NCBI RefSeq assembly: GCF_019393635.1
Contig: NC_057866.1
Coordinates: 3,932,223-3,996,222, forward strand
DNA: 64,000 bases
Direction: 5' to 3'
Origin: Dromiciops gliroides
Lineage: Eukaryota > Chordata > Mammalia > Microbiotheria > Microbiotheriidae
Both the position numbers and the translations under genes were made by a program. The number at the start of each line of letters is the position of its first letter. Position 1 is the stretch's first letter. Below, piece by piece: positions 23,311 to 35,113 of the stretch. The notes beneath the pieces were generated by a model. It was given only the letters and a program-made list of their open reading frames with translations. It was not told the DNA's origin and did no database searches.

Positions 23311-23977
23311 ATTGAAAGAGTTTTCTATGTACCCCCAAGTGCATTATCCCAGACTCTTTCCTCTCACAGAACTTTTAAGTGCAATGGGACAAATTCTCCC
23401 TGCTGCTGGCTCCATTCTCCTTGGGGGTCCTGAGAAGATCCTCTCTTCCTTACTATGGATCCTGATATGAGGAGGAGCCCTGCCTTCCTTAGTTCTATCC
23501 TGTCTCTGTAGGGAAAACAAAAGAAAACAAAACAAAGCAAAACAAATGAAAACTAGCATGTGTAGCATTGTATCTGTCTCCCACACCAGAAACAAAAGCA
23601 AGGGCACACGTTTATTGATATCCATTGTAACAAATGGGAACATCCTTTCACTTCCCTTAGGTTATTGGTTCCTGATTCTGGCCTCTTTGAAGAGGACATA
23701 TTTCGATATCTGTTTATATTGGCAGAGGTAGAGGCTGTTGTGGGGAAAGCTTTTGCCTTCTCAGACCTGTCTGAAGAAGAAGCAGGGCCCAGAACAAATA
23801 TTCAAATATACTATGGGGCACTATGACAGTGTATAAAGATGAAATCTGGTTATTTTGAGCATGGAAGGTATGGGAGATGGTGCTGCAGTCTACAGGGTAT
23901 ATTGCTAGCACCCAGCTGTGGCATGACAATATGGTTAACTGATAATCATACTTCTCATGATGATTTATGTTGTTTGT

Positions 23978-24256
23978 TTGTTGTTGTTGTTGAGTTGTTT
24001 CAGTCATGCCAACCCTCTTTGACTCTGGGGTTTTCTTGGCAAAGATACTGGAGTAGTTTAATATTTCTTTTCTTAGCTCATTTTACTTTGTTTTGTTTTG
24101 TTTTATTTTATTTTATATTTTTTGTAGATGAAGCACTGAGGTAAACAGGATAAAGTGATTTGCCCAGGATCACACAGCCAGTAAGTGTCTAAGGCTTCCT
24201 TTGAACTCAGGTTCTCCTGACTCCAGGGCCAATGATCTATCTGTTGCACCACCTAG
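23978..24256 (-). mobile_element. Long SINE
   Basis: GTTGTTGTTGTTGAGTTGTT, TCTTGGCAAAGATACTGGAG and GGATCACACAGCCAGTAAGT, with a TTTTGTTTTG expansion in the middle. Confidence 0.78.
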
Positions 24257-24449
24257 TTTGTGCATGTCTGTTAAGACTTATTAATTTAGAATCATAGAAC
24301 TTCAGAATTAGATAGGATTTATTGCCTAATCCTTCCTCTACCCAAGGATTCCCTCTACAGGGTTGTCTTCTAGTCCTAAGGTCTTCTAGTGGTGGGAAGC
24401 TCATTACTTTTTCAGGTAACCCCAATTTCACTTTGAAACAACTCAATAG

Positions 24450-24720
24450 TCAATAAGTTGTCAATACACATTTATTAAATATCCACTATGTGTTAGGCAC
24501 TGTGATAAAGTGCTAGGGATACAATAGGAAAAAGAAAGACAGTCTCTTCCCTCCAAAAGCTTAAAATCTAATGAAAGAAGACAAGCCACAAAAGGAAACT
24601 AAAAGGGGGAGGAGGGAATGTTACCTGTTGTGGAGAAGACAGGGAAGTCTCAAAGGAGTCCATGCAGGTGGGAAATGAAGTGATGTCTAACCTAAGCCCC
24701 TTCCTCCATTGGAAGTTCTG
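24450..24720 (-). mobile_element. L2-clade LINE fragment
   Basis: Starts with the L2 3' end in reverse (CACATTTATTAAATATCCAC; TAGGCACTGTGATAAAGTGC) and continues into the upstream body. Confidence 0.7.
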
Positions 24721-26275
24721 GAATTCATGGCTTGTCCCTCTAATCAGCAGGATAGAGGATGGAGAAGAGGTGGGGATGTCAAGGCTGCTTTAATCTTGTC
24801 GATGATGAGGCTTCTGAGGCATGGTAAAGAAACCCCAAAAGTCCCAGTGTACTGCAGCCGGGTCAAAACAAGCCTCACTAGTTAGTATTTGCCCCAGGAA
24901 ATGAATCACGTCCAGTGAGGTCTATCATTTCTCTTCTATTTTGTCTATCCCCCACTTTCAAGTTTTGTTTTCATCTGCCTTGGTCTCTCTGGGCTCTCTG
25001 GAACAGAGTTCACAGCCCAAGGAGGGAAAGTAAAGCTCTTCAACCTCTCTTTGGACTCCATTCTCTCTGCAAAGAACAATCATCTTTGGCCTGGAAATCA
25101 CAGAACAGGAATGACTAACAGGGAGCAGAAACACAAATAAAGAAAGAAAGGAGAACACCCCACTGCCACAGCTGAATTCAAGTGAAATCAATTTATTACA
25201 TGTAAAGGTCCTGTCCCAAGTATTTAACACAGTCAGGCAACAAGCCTAGGTGGAAATTCAGCCAACAAGTATGGACCTTTGCACATAACTCAACTGAATT
25301 TAAATGAGAAGACACAGTCCTTTGGATGATCCCTAGATCCCTGAGGATGGAAGAAGCAGACATCCAGCGCATGTAGATGTTATCCTACTGGCTCCAAAGG
25401 AGGGGCTCCCTACTTGATGAATCTCCCAAAGTTGAACAATACTGAAACCATTTTTCCCCCTTGACAAAATATTTTGAGTCATGAGTGGGCATATTGAAAG
25501 TGATATTAAAAAAAGAAAAAAAGTAAAGAATTCAGGGGGAGAACAGAGTAGATGTTCCCTCAGGGGTAGGCACCTTAGTCAAGTTCACCTTTCCCATCAT
25601 CCTCCTTGAGAGCATCGTTACCACAGGCAGTGCCTTTTACCCTCACCTCATAAAGGCTTGATTTCTCTTGTGTTCTAGGTTTAGGGACCACTCCTTAGCA
25701 TTTTTCTAGGTCTTTCTTAGGACAGGCTTGAGAACAGACAGTTTTTGGTTCTTCAATCTTAGGAGTGATGTCTAATTGTCTTTTCTCAGGAAGCCAAGAC
25801 TAGAATCAGATACTGCACCTAAATGAGTGAGGACATTCTAATATTGCATGTGGTTTACCCCTGGTTCTCTTTAGGGAATACAGTTATATGGGGAAATATG
25901 AGTATATCTCCCTCAGTTGCATGTTGGTGTTGGTCTATGGGGCCATCCCATGGAGCCTGCACAGGGCTGTCCTTCCCTGTTCAGGTTGCTCAGGCCACAT
26001 GGACATTTTGTGGCTTGCCTACTAGAATAGAAGGTGTTCTGTGGAAGGGTCAGGTAGGTGGGCTTTGGCATGAGTTTAAAGGAGAGGCTTCTACATCAGC
26101 CTTTTTTTCCTTTGATTCTCTGTGGGAAACATGCATCTCCAATATTTTCAGTGAGGGATGAGGAAGGAATGACCACAGCTTCATCATGGTTGTGCCCATG
26201 TGACAGCTGATACAAGGGGGCTTGGGTGGGTAGACTTGGGCCTGGTTGCCTGATGCCTTTTCTGCTTCTATCAGG
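24721..26275. other. No gene seen
   Basis: Mostly unique sequence. Several 60-110-codon frames occur on both strands without family resemblance or splice context. Confidence 0.35.
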
Positions 26276-26395
26276 TTGAATCAATACACATTTATTAAGT
26301 GTTTACTGTGTGCCAGGCACTGGGCTAAGCACTAGGAATAGAAATAGAGGCAAAAAGAAAGACTATCCCTGCCACCAGGATCTTACCTTCTATAC
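26276..26395 (-). mobile_element. L2 3'-end fragment
   Basis: CACATTTATTAAGTGTTTAC, GTGCCAGGCACTGGGCTAAG. Confidence 0.7.
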
Positions 26396-26499
26396 CACCC
26401 CAGGCTTCAGGTCTTTCTTGCTGCTGTTTTCAGAGCCAGCTCTGGGTGTCTATAGGTTTTCAGTGCCCCAAAGTGGTATTAAACAAGGATAGGTAGATC

Positions 26500-27113
26500 T
26501 TTACTATTCTGGTCTTTACCTAGGAAGGGGCCTTGTGCCCTTATAGACTAGCCCTCCTGGACTATGATCAGGTCTTCTGCTCCCCTGTAGCTTCTCTGTC
26601 TTGGAATTGAGACTAGGCTCCCTATTCCCCTGAGAGTGACCACAGGTGCTCCTCTCCACCCTTGAACTACAACCTGGGCCCCTGCTCCCCTGAGGCCACA
26701 CAGGCTATCACTTCTTCTGGTCCTAAGACTGCAACCCAGACCTGCATCCTGATGCAACAAGATCCTGAATGCAGAGCTGGCAAAGTGCAGTGCCCTGCAA
26801 TCTTCTTCTGACGAGTTGTCTGACCCCCCTCCCACCATACAGACTGAGGAGTTCCCAAAGCCACTGCCATCTCCAGTGGAGCCACTGCCAAGGCACAGCC
26901 TGTGCTGTGCTCCCAGGGCCCACCAACCCTCTGGTGAGACAGACCTTGCCTAATGACCTCCTAGTCCTGGGATGGAAAATTATTTCACCTACCTTTATTA
27001 GTTCTGCTGCTCCAGAATTTGATTTGAGGTGCTATTTTAGAGTTGTTTGCACGGGAATTTGGGAGACCTCGGCTGAGTGCTCCTCTACTCCACCATCTTG
27101 GCTCTGCCTCTCC
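26500..27113 (-). mobile_element. L1 5' UTR, antisense
   Basis: Ends on the minus-strand 5' side with CTACTCCACCATCTTGGCTC TGCCTC, the L1 5' end. The body is the GC-rich 5' UTR, comparable with 4.93-5.64 kb. The overlapping minus-strand open frames at 26.5-26.9 kb follow this composition. Confidence 0.65.
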
Positions 27114-27315
27114 CAGTCATAGTTCTTAATGGTAAACTATAAAGCCCGACCAGAGACCAGAACTCCTACCCACATTCATTTTAAGTATTTTAAGTAATGG
27201 GGGGGAGGGTACTTTAAGTATCTCAGAAAAAGAAAAAAATCAATAGGATAGGAATTTACACTTGCACTTGCACAATAGCTCAATGAAAGGAAGAGTGGAT
27301 TGATGGTACATGGTT

Positions 27316-27510
27316 CTATTATCATTAAGATGCAGTGAAACAAAAAGACTTTGATAGACACTCCAGTGTGAAGAGAAAGGCGGGTGCAGTTCTGCTAATG
27401 GGCCATTTCAATCCTAGCTCTTCCTGTGACTCCAAATGCAGGAAGGTGTGGAAACAGTGATGAGAGCATTCATGTAAAATCCCCCTTTGCTCTCTTTGCC
27501 TTATATTGGA
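27316..27510 (-). repeat. Unclassified repeat, copy B
   Basis: Minus-strand partner of 23,120-23,310. The minus-strand frame 27,325-27,516 reads LKWPISRTAP and TLECLSKSF, aligned with KWPIIWTTHP and FECLSKSS of copy A. Confidence 0.5.
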
Positions 27511-27639
27511 GATCACTGGGAAGTCAGTCTCTGGAGTTTGATTTTTGGGAAATAACTAACCTTGATACTTAAAGTCAAATCAAATCTTTCCTTGTTTGGG
27601 GATCAATCATGAAAGAACTGAGGAGGAACCTACCCTAGG

Positions 27640-27715
27640 CCATGTTGGTTGGTTGTTTTCCTTTGTTCCTGAAGAGGACCCAAATGACATCACTATGTGG
27701 GGGTCCAGGTACAGT
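27640..27715 (-). mobile_element. RTE-tailed SINE fragment (MAR1-like tail)
   Basis: GGTTGTTTTCCTTTGTTCCT GAAGAGGACC is the reverse complement of the tail at 41.25 and 59.03 kb (GGTCCTCTTC...GGACAAAC). Confidence 0.55.
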
Positions 27716-28540
27716 GTTAATACTAAGGGGAAAGGAAAAAATACACCCCAATAAAGTCATCACAAAGACAAAAGAGGAAATGTAGATGGGAGCAAAGGCT
27801 GGAAACTCTGTCTTTTTCTGTACCCACCCTTCTTCCGTGATCTTCTGGTAGTTCTGTGTCTCAGTTCACCACAATCTGATCCTGGTTCTAGGTGATGCTG
27901 CATCTTGGCAGTTCACTATGGGCTTCACAAGGCAAGGTGGCAATGGTGAGCCACTGAGCCTAGGAAGCAGTGCCAGGAACATCAGACGCAGACCGAACGA
28001 TGCCTCCTCCAACACAGGCACAACGTGTGCTTCTGCTGTCAGGTGGTGCCAATGAGCAGGTGCAACACTTGAGACATCAGGGCCCTAACATAGATGGCAG
28101 CACATCCAGAACTGTCACTAATTCTTCATTACACCTCAAGATCATCTGTAGTAAGGTGACTAAGGTTAGAAGCCCTTCCAGGACCTAAGTCAATATGAAG
28201 AAGTTCTCAATCCTGCCAATGACTCCTGTAGAGCCACATCAGGGTAATGATGCCACTTTAGCCACTTGGTACCTCTGCCAGAGGGACTGTCCCCTTCATG
28301 CACTGGACTCATTATTCAGACCCTTTCTTCCTCACTCACTTCCATCTGAGGACTCAGAATTATTACCAAGTTACATAGGAAATACTCTTTCTTCCAAGTA
28401 AGTACACATTCTCATAGTTCCACAGCAACATTTTTTACTTCCCCTATGCTGGTAGAATGAAGAGAGAGATTGGAGGCTTCCTGTACAAGAAGGGATTTTT
28501 ATTTTATTTTATTTTATTTTGTTTTTCTTTTCTTTCTTTT
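27716..28540. other. No gene seen
   Basis: No family is recognised. Bases 28,500-28,545 are a (TTTTA)n/(TTTC)n low-complexity run. Confidence 0.35.
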
Positions 28541-28544
28541 TTTG

Positions 28545-28960
28545 TTTTACAAGGAGGGATTTTAACTGGGACTTGAAGAAAACCAGGGAACCCTGGAGGT
28601 AGACAGGAGAAGTGGGAACACTTCACACGGGGTGGATGGCTGGAGTCGATGCCCAGAGCCAAGATAGGGTCTTGTTCAGGGAAAAGGCAGGAGGCTGCAG
28701 TCACTGCATTGAAGAGTATATATGTAAGGATGTGTAAGGACTAAAAAGACCAGAGTGGTGGGTTTGGGTGAGCAGACTATGAAGGACTTTGGACGTCTGT
28801 GTACTTTACATTTGACCCTGGAAATGACAGGGAGTCACTGGGAGTTTGTTGAGGAGGGGGCAGGGCATAATTAAGTCTGTGCTTTAGAAGAATGGCCTTG
28901 TTAGAGGCAGAAGCAAAGACAGAGAAGGCAGCAGGCCCTGGCAGTACCTCAGGCGTGGCA
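28545..28960 (-). mobile_element. L2-clade LINE fragment
   Basis: Reverse complement of L2-type ORF2/3' sequence: GGATTTTAACTGGGACTTGA, CTTTACATTTGACCCTGGAA, GGGAGTCACTGGGAGTTTGT. The same blocks recur at 31.7-32.0 and 41.4-41.6 kb. Confidence 0.7.
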
Positions 28961-30755
28961 CAGAGGCAGTGCCCAGTCAGAGAGGCACGCTGCTGGCACG
29001 GCAGTGGGAAGCTTGCCAAACTTTAAGATCAATGATTCCTCATAGACTAGGTCTTTTATGTGCAGTGACCAAGAAACCATGTTGGGGCTTGAGCCCCAGA
29101 ACCCCAGACCAGTCAAATCCCTGCCAGCAAGCCCAACCTACAGGGAAGAGGTGAGGTTGCTCCTGCCACCATAGTGCATTCATCGCTACCTTGTCTCTGT
29201 CATAATTGGGGAGATACACGGGGCAGGTTCTCACATCCCTGGCATTGTCCCTTGAACCAAGACCATCAGCTACTCTAGGGCCTGGTCCCCAAATGAAAGG
29301 GCTTGAGATGGAAGCTTTACTTAGCAAGTTTACACTGGACACAGTAAAAATGTACGTGGGATTGGTGTAGGGAAAGGAAAGGCAAGTCCCCCCAACCTCC
29401 TCCTCTGATGGTGATGATGTGACGCAGATGCCACCCTGTGGTTGGAAGTAGACACAAAGGTACCACATAGTCTCCAGGAAAGGAGCTTTATGAGAAATTC
29501 TAACTCTTCTTGAGCATCAAAGACTAGACTCCATTATTTCTTCACACGTGGCATTTAGGAAGTCTGAATCTTGGGGGGAAGTGTGAAAGGTCTTAAAGCA
29601 AATAGACAGGTGTTTGGGGGGAGAAATAATTGTCTCCCTAAAATGCCCTCCAAAAGTGCCTCAAACTATCTCATCAGGAAGCCATATGGACCAGCTAGAC
29701 CCTTTCCTTCAGTTGACAAAAACAATCTGGCCTCAGAACTATTTTCCCAAAGTTACAGTCATTCAACCCTTTATGAAATTTAGGGTGACCTTAAATTCAT
29801 TCAAACAAAAGCGAAATTTCATTGATTCCCAGACTGTTAGACCTTGAAGAACTTGGACATCACCTTCTTAATGCCCTTCCTTCTACAATGGAGGAAACTG
29901 AGGCCAAAGTGTATCAGAGCAAAAACCAATGCTCAGGTCTCCTGACTCTCAGGGCACTGTTCTCTTAGATAGGCTGCTGGACCTCATCCTCCCTCAGAGC
30001 TGTAGAGGCCTATCCAGAGAAGTGACCCCAGATGTCATGACTGAGAACCAGGAGCTGAGGAGGGAATGGGAACATTAGGTCTTGCTGGTGTAGACTATCT
30101 CTGAACTGATCTATCCATGGGGCTGTGTTCCTTCGAAAAGTCTGGAGGAATGCTGAAGCAAAATTGCCCAGGGTCAGGTAACAAGAGGGATCCTTAGGAA
30201 TGAACAACTCTCTAGCAGAGGCCCAGGGACTGACTTCCTCTCCAGCCGTGGATCCAGGACACACATGCCCCCCTCCCCATACTCCTTTCTGCTTCCTCCC
30301 CACATGCCACCTGAACCTCAGTCCCTTGGAATCCCAGCTCAGTTGTTGGTGACCTCAATTTGCATGTCCTGGTTACATGTTCAGCCCAAATCCCAGCTTC
30401 CCCTTTTTGGTCACCATTTGAATGTGCTTCCATATTATTGCTTTGGTTTTGTCATCCATTTGTTTCAGGCTTGTCTTGTGGCTACCTTATCTCAGGTGCC
30501 TCTGACCTGCACCCTTGGGCTCATTTTTGTGGCTAAGTGTGCATTGTGGTCCTCCTTAGGGGTGCCTATTGTCCCTCATATGTCAACCCTCTCTCCTGCC
30601 CCCTGCATCCCTGAGAGGATTTGCTTTAAAACACAAAACACAAAACTTTACCCAAACACTAAACTAGCCAGATTACGTTATGTTCTATGGAGAAGCCTCC
30701 CCTCTGTATTCTGAAGGGACGAGTCAAACTCAAGAATTTTAATCCCACTCCTTGA
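28961..30755. other. No gene seen
   Basis: Long open frames on either strand (29,040-29,468 minus, 30,265-30,714 plus) show no domain, leader or family match that I recognise. 29,840-29,970 looks MIR-derived (GGAGGAAACTGAGGCCAAAG). Confidence 0.35.
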
Positions 30756-30759
30756 TCAT

Positions 30760-31040
30760 ATTAGGCATAATAATGATGGTGCTAATAACAAATGGCTTAC
30801 ATTTATATAGTGCCCATTGTGTGCCAGGAATTGGGCCAAGCGCTTTACAATTTTTATCTCATTTGATCCTCACAACAACCATGGGAGATAGGTGCTATTA
30901 TTATCACTGTTTCACAGATAAGGAAACTGAGGCAAAAAGACTTACCCAGGTTCACACTGCCAGTGTCTGAAGCTAGATTTGAACTCAGGTCTTCCTGATT
31001 CCAGATCCAGAACTCTATCCACAGTACCACTTAGCTGTCT
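30760..31040 (-). mobile_element. MIR-like SINE
   Basis: GGCTTACATTTATATAGTGC, CATTTGATCCTCACAACAAC, GGAAACTGAGGCAAAAAGAC, GATTTGAACTCAGGTCTTCC. Confidence 0.8.
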
Positions 31041-31154
31041 TAAATCTAAAGTTGTCCTTCAGTCATGGTATCAATTGATGTTATTTAAATGCCCCTTGTC
31101 TGTCTCAACTCAAGATAGCTACCAATATGCAATAAGAAGGATGTAAACAGAACC

Positions 31155-31385
31155 ATCTGCAACTAAATGGCTGAGGCAGTAGATAAAGTGCCAGGCCTAG
31201 AGGTGGGAAACTCTGAGGTTAAATCTTGCCTCGGACATTTCTTATGTGACCCTGGGAAAATCATTTGCCTCTCTGCCTCAGTTTTCTCAACCATAAAATG
31301 AGGATAATAACACTTGCTTTGCAGGGTCACTGTATTAAACCGATATTTGTAAAGCTCAGCAGAGCCTGGTACTTGTAGAATACTA
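31155..31385 (+). mobile_element. MIR-like SINE
   Basis: GTAGATAAAGTGCCAGGCCT, TATGTGACCCTGGGAAAATC, CTCAGTTTTCTCAACCATAA, GCAGGGTCACTGTATTAAAC. Confidence 0.75.
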
Positions 31386-31554
31386 ACACTCCCTTCTTTT
31401 CTGCATTAATTTGAGCTATGGAATTCAGAACTTAATAACATGGGTGAGGGCAGAGGAGGAGTGATGGTCATTGATCTTTGCTCACTTTAGGCAGAGCGCT
31501 TTACCGCTTACAAAAACTCCTTCTCCCTAATGATTCTGAGGTAGAACGTCCCAA

Positions 31555-32060
31555 ACAGGCCAATCCAACAAGTATTTATGATGCACCTATTGTGGGCTAG
31601 GCACTGTGATATGCACTGGACATGCAAAGAAAGGCAAAAACATCATGTTGTGACCTAAAATAACTCATGGAAGTTGGGGAGAGAGAACTGAATAACTCAG
31701 TGGGAGGAGGGGGAGAGAACATGCAAACAACTATGGACAAACAAGATACAGACGGGCCAAAGTGGATTGGGGAAGATTGGGAAAGGCTTCCTGAAGAAGA
31801 CTGAACTTTGTTTGAGTCACGAAGCAAGCCAAAGAAGCCAGGAGGCAGAGATGAACAGGGAGAGAGCTTCAGACATGGGAGGTAGCATGTGGAAATGCAG
31901 AGTTGGGAGGGTCTCGTTTGAGGGACAGCAAGAAAGCCAGTGTCACTGGATCAAAGAATCTGCAGAAACTGGAGAGGTAGGGAGGGCTTGGCCTGCTAAG
32001 CAGGGCATTTTGTCTTTGACCCTCAGAGCACAAGCAGCCATTGGAGTATTGGATAGGGGG
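31555..32060 (-). mobile_element. L2-clade LINE fragment
   Basis: GGCTAGGCACTGTGATATGC, AGATTGGGAAAGGCTTCCTG, GTCTCGTTTGAGGGACAGCA, AAAGCCAGTGTCACTGGATC; the L2 3' end in reverse followed by the body. Confidence 0.75.
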
Positions 32061-32324
32061 AGGGGATGAACATCCTCAGTGTCACCTACTTAGCAAATGG
32101 CGAAACCTGGCACCAAACAGATTTTGTCCAGCTGGTGAGGTCTCTCTAACTGAAAGTCATCCAGTGGAAGCCTGAGGAGCACCTGTCAAATATGGGGGGG
32201 AGGGCATGCCTCTTCATAGATAGGTTGAATCTGAAGGCTTCTGAAGGCCCTTCCAACCCTGTAATTCTGCGCCTTTGATTCTAAGTCGGGTCAGGGACTT
32301 TTCTAGTAAAGATTGTGTGTATGT

Positions 32325-32405
32325 ATGTTTGGGGAGGAGGGGAGAAAGGGAGGAGGGGGGAGGGGAGGAGGGGGGAAGGGGAGGAGGGGAGGGGAGGAGG
32401 AGGTG
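32325..32405 (+). repeat. G-rich purine tract
   Basis: Nearly pure GGAGGGGAGG-type sequence with many runs of three or more G, so it could form G-quadruplexes. It lies 1.7 kb beyond the 3' end of gene 2. Confidence 0.75.
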
Positions 32406-32524
32406 ATATTCACCTTTCCTGAGGGGCCAAAATGCTTCTGAGTACTGCAGAAAGTCCATTTCTCATGATCATAATGACTAAAGGTAATTAATCACCTTGT
32501 ATACACACAAGACATTCACATATG

Positions 32525-32800
32525 TCTGAATGAATGAACAAAAAATCATTTCTTAAGCACTTACTATGTCCAAAGGATTGCTCTCAACTGGAGGCACAAA
32601 GAGCGATGGCGTGTATAAGGTGATGCTTGAGCTGAGTTTGGAAGGAAAATGGAAATTCTTAGAAGAGGAGATGAGGATGGGAGGCTTGGTGTTGTCCAAC
32701 GAAGGGGAATGAGAAATGGAGCGGCCTGCTGGGAGCACAAAGAACAGAAGGGAGGACAAACTGAGCCAGAGCTGACCAGCACTTCAGACACTTCCAGGCC
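32525..32800 (-). mobile_element. L2-clade LINE fragment
   Basis: CTTAAGCACTTACTATGTCC is an L2 3' end in reverse. GAGCTGAGTTTGGAAGGAAA continues it. Confidence 0.6.
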
Positions 32801-34072
32801 AACCCCTTCATTTTGGTGAGATAGACAGTTATCCCTTCCATGTTGCAACTTTCCTCATCATGGTTTTGATGTATTATGTATCAGCAAAAGAACTTAAGTG
32901 GGATTTTGGGGGGAGTTTTATGGAAGGCTGGCAGATGACACAGAAAAGTTTAGAAACTCAGAAATGCATAAATATAGGATTGGATAATATTAGCATATTC
33001 TATCTTTTCACAAGACAATGATTCAGACTTTTCTGGTATGACGGGAGAGCCAAAACTTTTTATACAGATTTTCCAGCTCATGGGGGTGCTGAACCCCTAA
33101 ACCCCATGATGTGGAAGGGATAACTGTAATTTGATTTAGTGGCTTTCCTGGGTCACAAAGATACTAAGCCCCATAGGTGAACTTTTTAACCCATATCCTC
33201 TGGCTCCAGAGACAGAGCTCTGTCCACCATGACAAGCAAGGCAACTTCAGAGGTAAATTAAGAGAGAAAATGCAGAGGTCTCAGTATAACCTGTTAACCT
33301 GAGGAGAATAAAAGTCCTAGTCTGTGTGGGTGGGGAGAAAAGCAGCACCCCCAAACATCCCTCCCTGACACAGCAGTCCCTGGGGAACTGGCCCATGGCT
33401 TTCTGCATCTGGCTTAGCCAAGGACATCCTATTTTCTCTGACTTCGTAGACAACTGAGGGGGGGGGCAGCACAGCGCTAATTTTGCCAGGAAGTCCATGA
33501 TGATGAAGTCCTGCATGCCCTCTTTCTGGGACCAATAGGAAAGGAATCCTGGGGGAGGAGATGGTGGATGGTGTGGGTATGCCAACAAAGGTTAAGTTCA
33601 TGTTGGGGGGCAGGGAGAGCACTGGGGAGGGAGACAGAAAGCCAAAGAGCAGAGCTGGGAATGAAAGGGGGGTGGGGAGAGAGAGAGCAGGATCCTCTGT
33701 GTAGTGGGAGGAGGAAAGCAGGGCAGAAAAAGGAGTCTGAAATTGGAGTTCTTCAGGAGGTTTGGGGATTAGGTGCCAGAGAAAAAAGACCGGTGAAATG
33801 CAGGAACCCTGTGTCCAGCCTTCTCCTCTCCGAGGCTGGGTGCCCAGTTGAGGGTTACTTTGGGATTAGGCACAGCCTCCGAGCTCATCACAGATGGAGT
33901 TCTTCACCTCACTTCCCAAGGAATCCCTGAAGCCTCCAGGACCAGGAACACTGCACCCTCCAGAGAAGAGATGTGGGGAGCTAGTATGAGGGAAATGCTG
34001 TCTCCTCTAAGCAGGCTAAGCCTCTAGTAGTTCTGGGGGGGGGGGGATACAGGGAAGGATGCCCAGGAAGGT
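32801..34072. other. Downstream flank of gene 2, no other gene seen
   Basis: This is the 3' side of the minus-strand gene 2 and may hold its 3' UTR. I found no convincing minus-strand poly(A) signal close to the stop. 33,100-33,230 has MIR-like remains. Confidence 0.35.
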
Positions 34073-35113
34073 TCACAGAGCAGCGTCCCCTCTCATGGCT
34101 TCCTCAGAAGTCCTGTCTGGTATCCTCAGAGACAGGGTGACATCCTCCCCGGACCCAGAGATTATTTCTGTTCCGTCCTCCAGCCCTTCCTCAGCCAGCA
34201 GGGTCCTCTGCAGAAGCACCCTCAGGGACTCCCCCTCTCTCCTTTGTTTGCAGCAGGCCACGAAGAAGTAGGTGAAAGGGTCCACGCTGTTTTCCAGACA
34301 GGACAGGAGGACATCAGTGTCATCTTCAATTCTAACAGTCACAGTGGTGGCTTCTCCACAGAATAAGGTAAAGCCAATTTCATCCATCAAACTCAGAACG
34401 TTCCCTTTACCAAGGACAAAGGGCAAACCGTTCAGCAGGAGCTCGAGGGTGATGAGGACCAGGAGGACCCGGAGGGTGGAGGCCTCGGGGCAGCGGCATC
34501 TCCGGCACAGGACACACAGCACCAGGATCAGGCTGACCAGATGCAGGGGCAGCCACAGGAGCCCACCTTCCATAAACTCTTCACAGGCCTCGGAAGAGGA
34601 GAGATGCTGACAAATGAAGTATCCGCTTGCACACGACAGGATGGTCAGAAACCATACGAAAGAGCACAGGATGGCGGAGGTGTGCTTGGGCCGCTTAGAT
34701 CCGTAGCAGACAGGGCAGAGGACCGAGAGACAGTGCTCCGTGCTCATGGCCCCCAGGAGGTTCTCACTCGCGGAGTCACAAAATCCCGTGAGTATCAAAA
34801 ATACCGAGTCTGGACGAAGTGGAAAAAGCAATTTCCCCATAATCGTCACAAAATGGAAGAACAGGAAGAGGAGATCTGCGGCGATCTTGTTGAGGATGTA
34901 GACAGCGAAGGGGCCTCTCTTAATTCGGAAGCCCAGGAGCCCCAGGGCAGTGCCATTTCCCAGCAACCCGCAGGAGATGGTGAGTACTGTGAGGAGGGGG
35001 AGAGAGACAGCGACAGCGGCTCGCTGAGCAGGGGTGTTCTCTGCCCACGATGTTGACGCCTCCGGCTCGTCATAATCCAGCTCTCCGGGCAACTGAGGGG
35101 AAGATAGATCCAT
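34073..35113 (-). CDS. Divergent Mas-related GPCR with atypical motifs (gene 2)
   Basis: 346-residue seven-helix protein in a single open exon. The start is the first ATG after the acceptor, in strong context (GAAATGG). Family marks: TM1 CGLLGNGTALGLLGFRIKRG (48-67), TM2 NKIAADLLFLF, RPKHTSAILCSFVW (141-154), TM6 LLLNGLPF (226-232), and the C-terminal SLRVLLQRTLLAEEG. Departures from genes 1 and 3: STERC becomes STEHC (125-128), FPIWYRC becomes CPVCYGS, NPxxY becomes DPFTY (278-282), the TM6-TM7 part is acidic (RIEDDTD), and there is no N-terminal glycosylation sequon. The frame is nevertheless open, and a candidate acceptor TGTTCGCAG|GAG lies at 35,150/35,149. It could be a constitutively active, decoy or non-signalling receptor, or a gene early in decay. 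Confidence 0.85.
   Translation of the reverse strand: MDLSSPQLPGELDYDEPEASTSWAENTPAQRAAVAVSLPLLTVLTISCGLLGNGTALGLLGFRIKRGPFAVYILNKIAADLLFLFFHFVTIMGKLLFPLRPDSVFLILTGFCDSASENLLGAMSTEHCLSVLCPVCYGSKRPKHTSAILCSFVWFLTILSCASGYFICQHLSSSEACEEFMEGGLLWLPLHLVSLILVLCVLCRRCRCPEASTLRVLLVLITLELLLNGLPFVLGKGNVLSLMDEIGFTLFCGEATTVTVRIEDDTDVLLSCLENSVDPFTYFFVACCKQRREGESLRVLLQRTLLAEEGLEDGTEIISGSGEDVTLSLRIPDRTSEEAMRGDAAL

Noticed and set aside
23130-23315. Further MRGPR pseudogene
   Set aside because: Peptide shares no MRGPR motif; it pairs instead with an unclassified repeat at 27.3 kb.
30265-30714. 149-codon open frame
   Set aside because: No motif, leader or splice context; composition like the surrounding unique DNA.
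34541-35056. 171-codon plus-strand frame
   Set aside because: Shadow of gene 2 on the opposite strand; acidic and repetitive composition follows from the receptor's codons.
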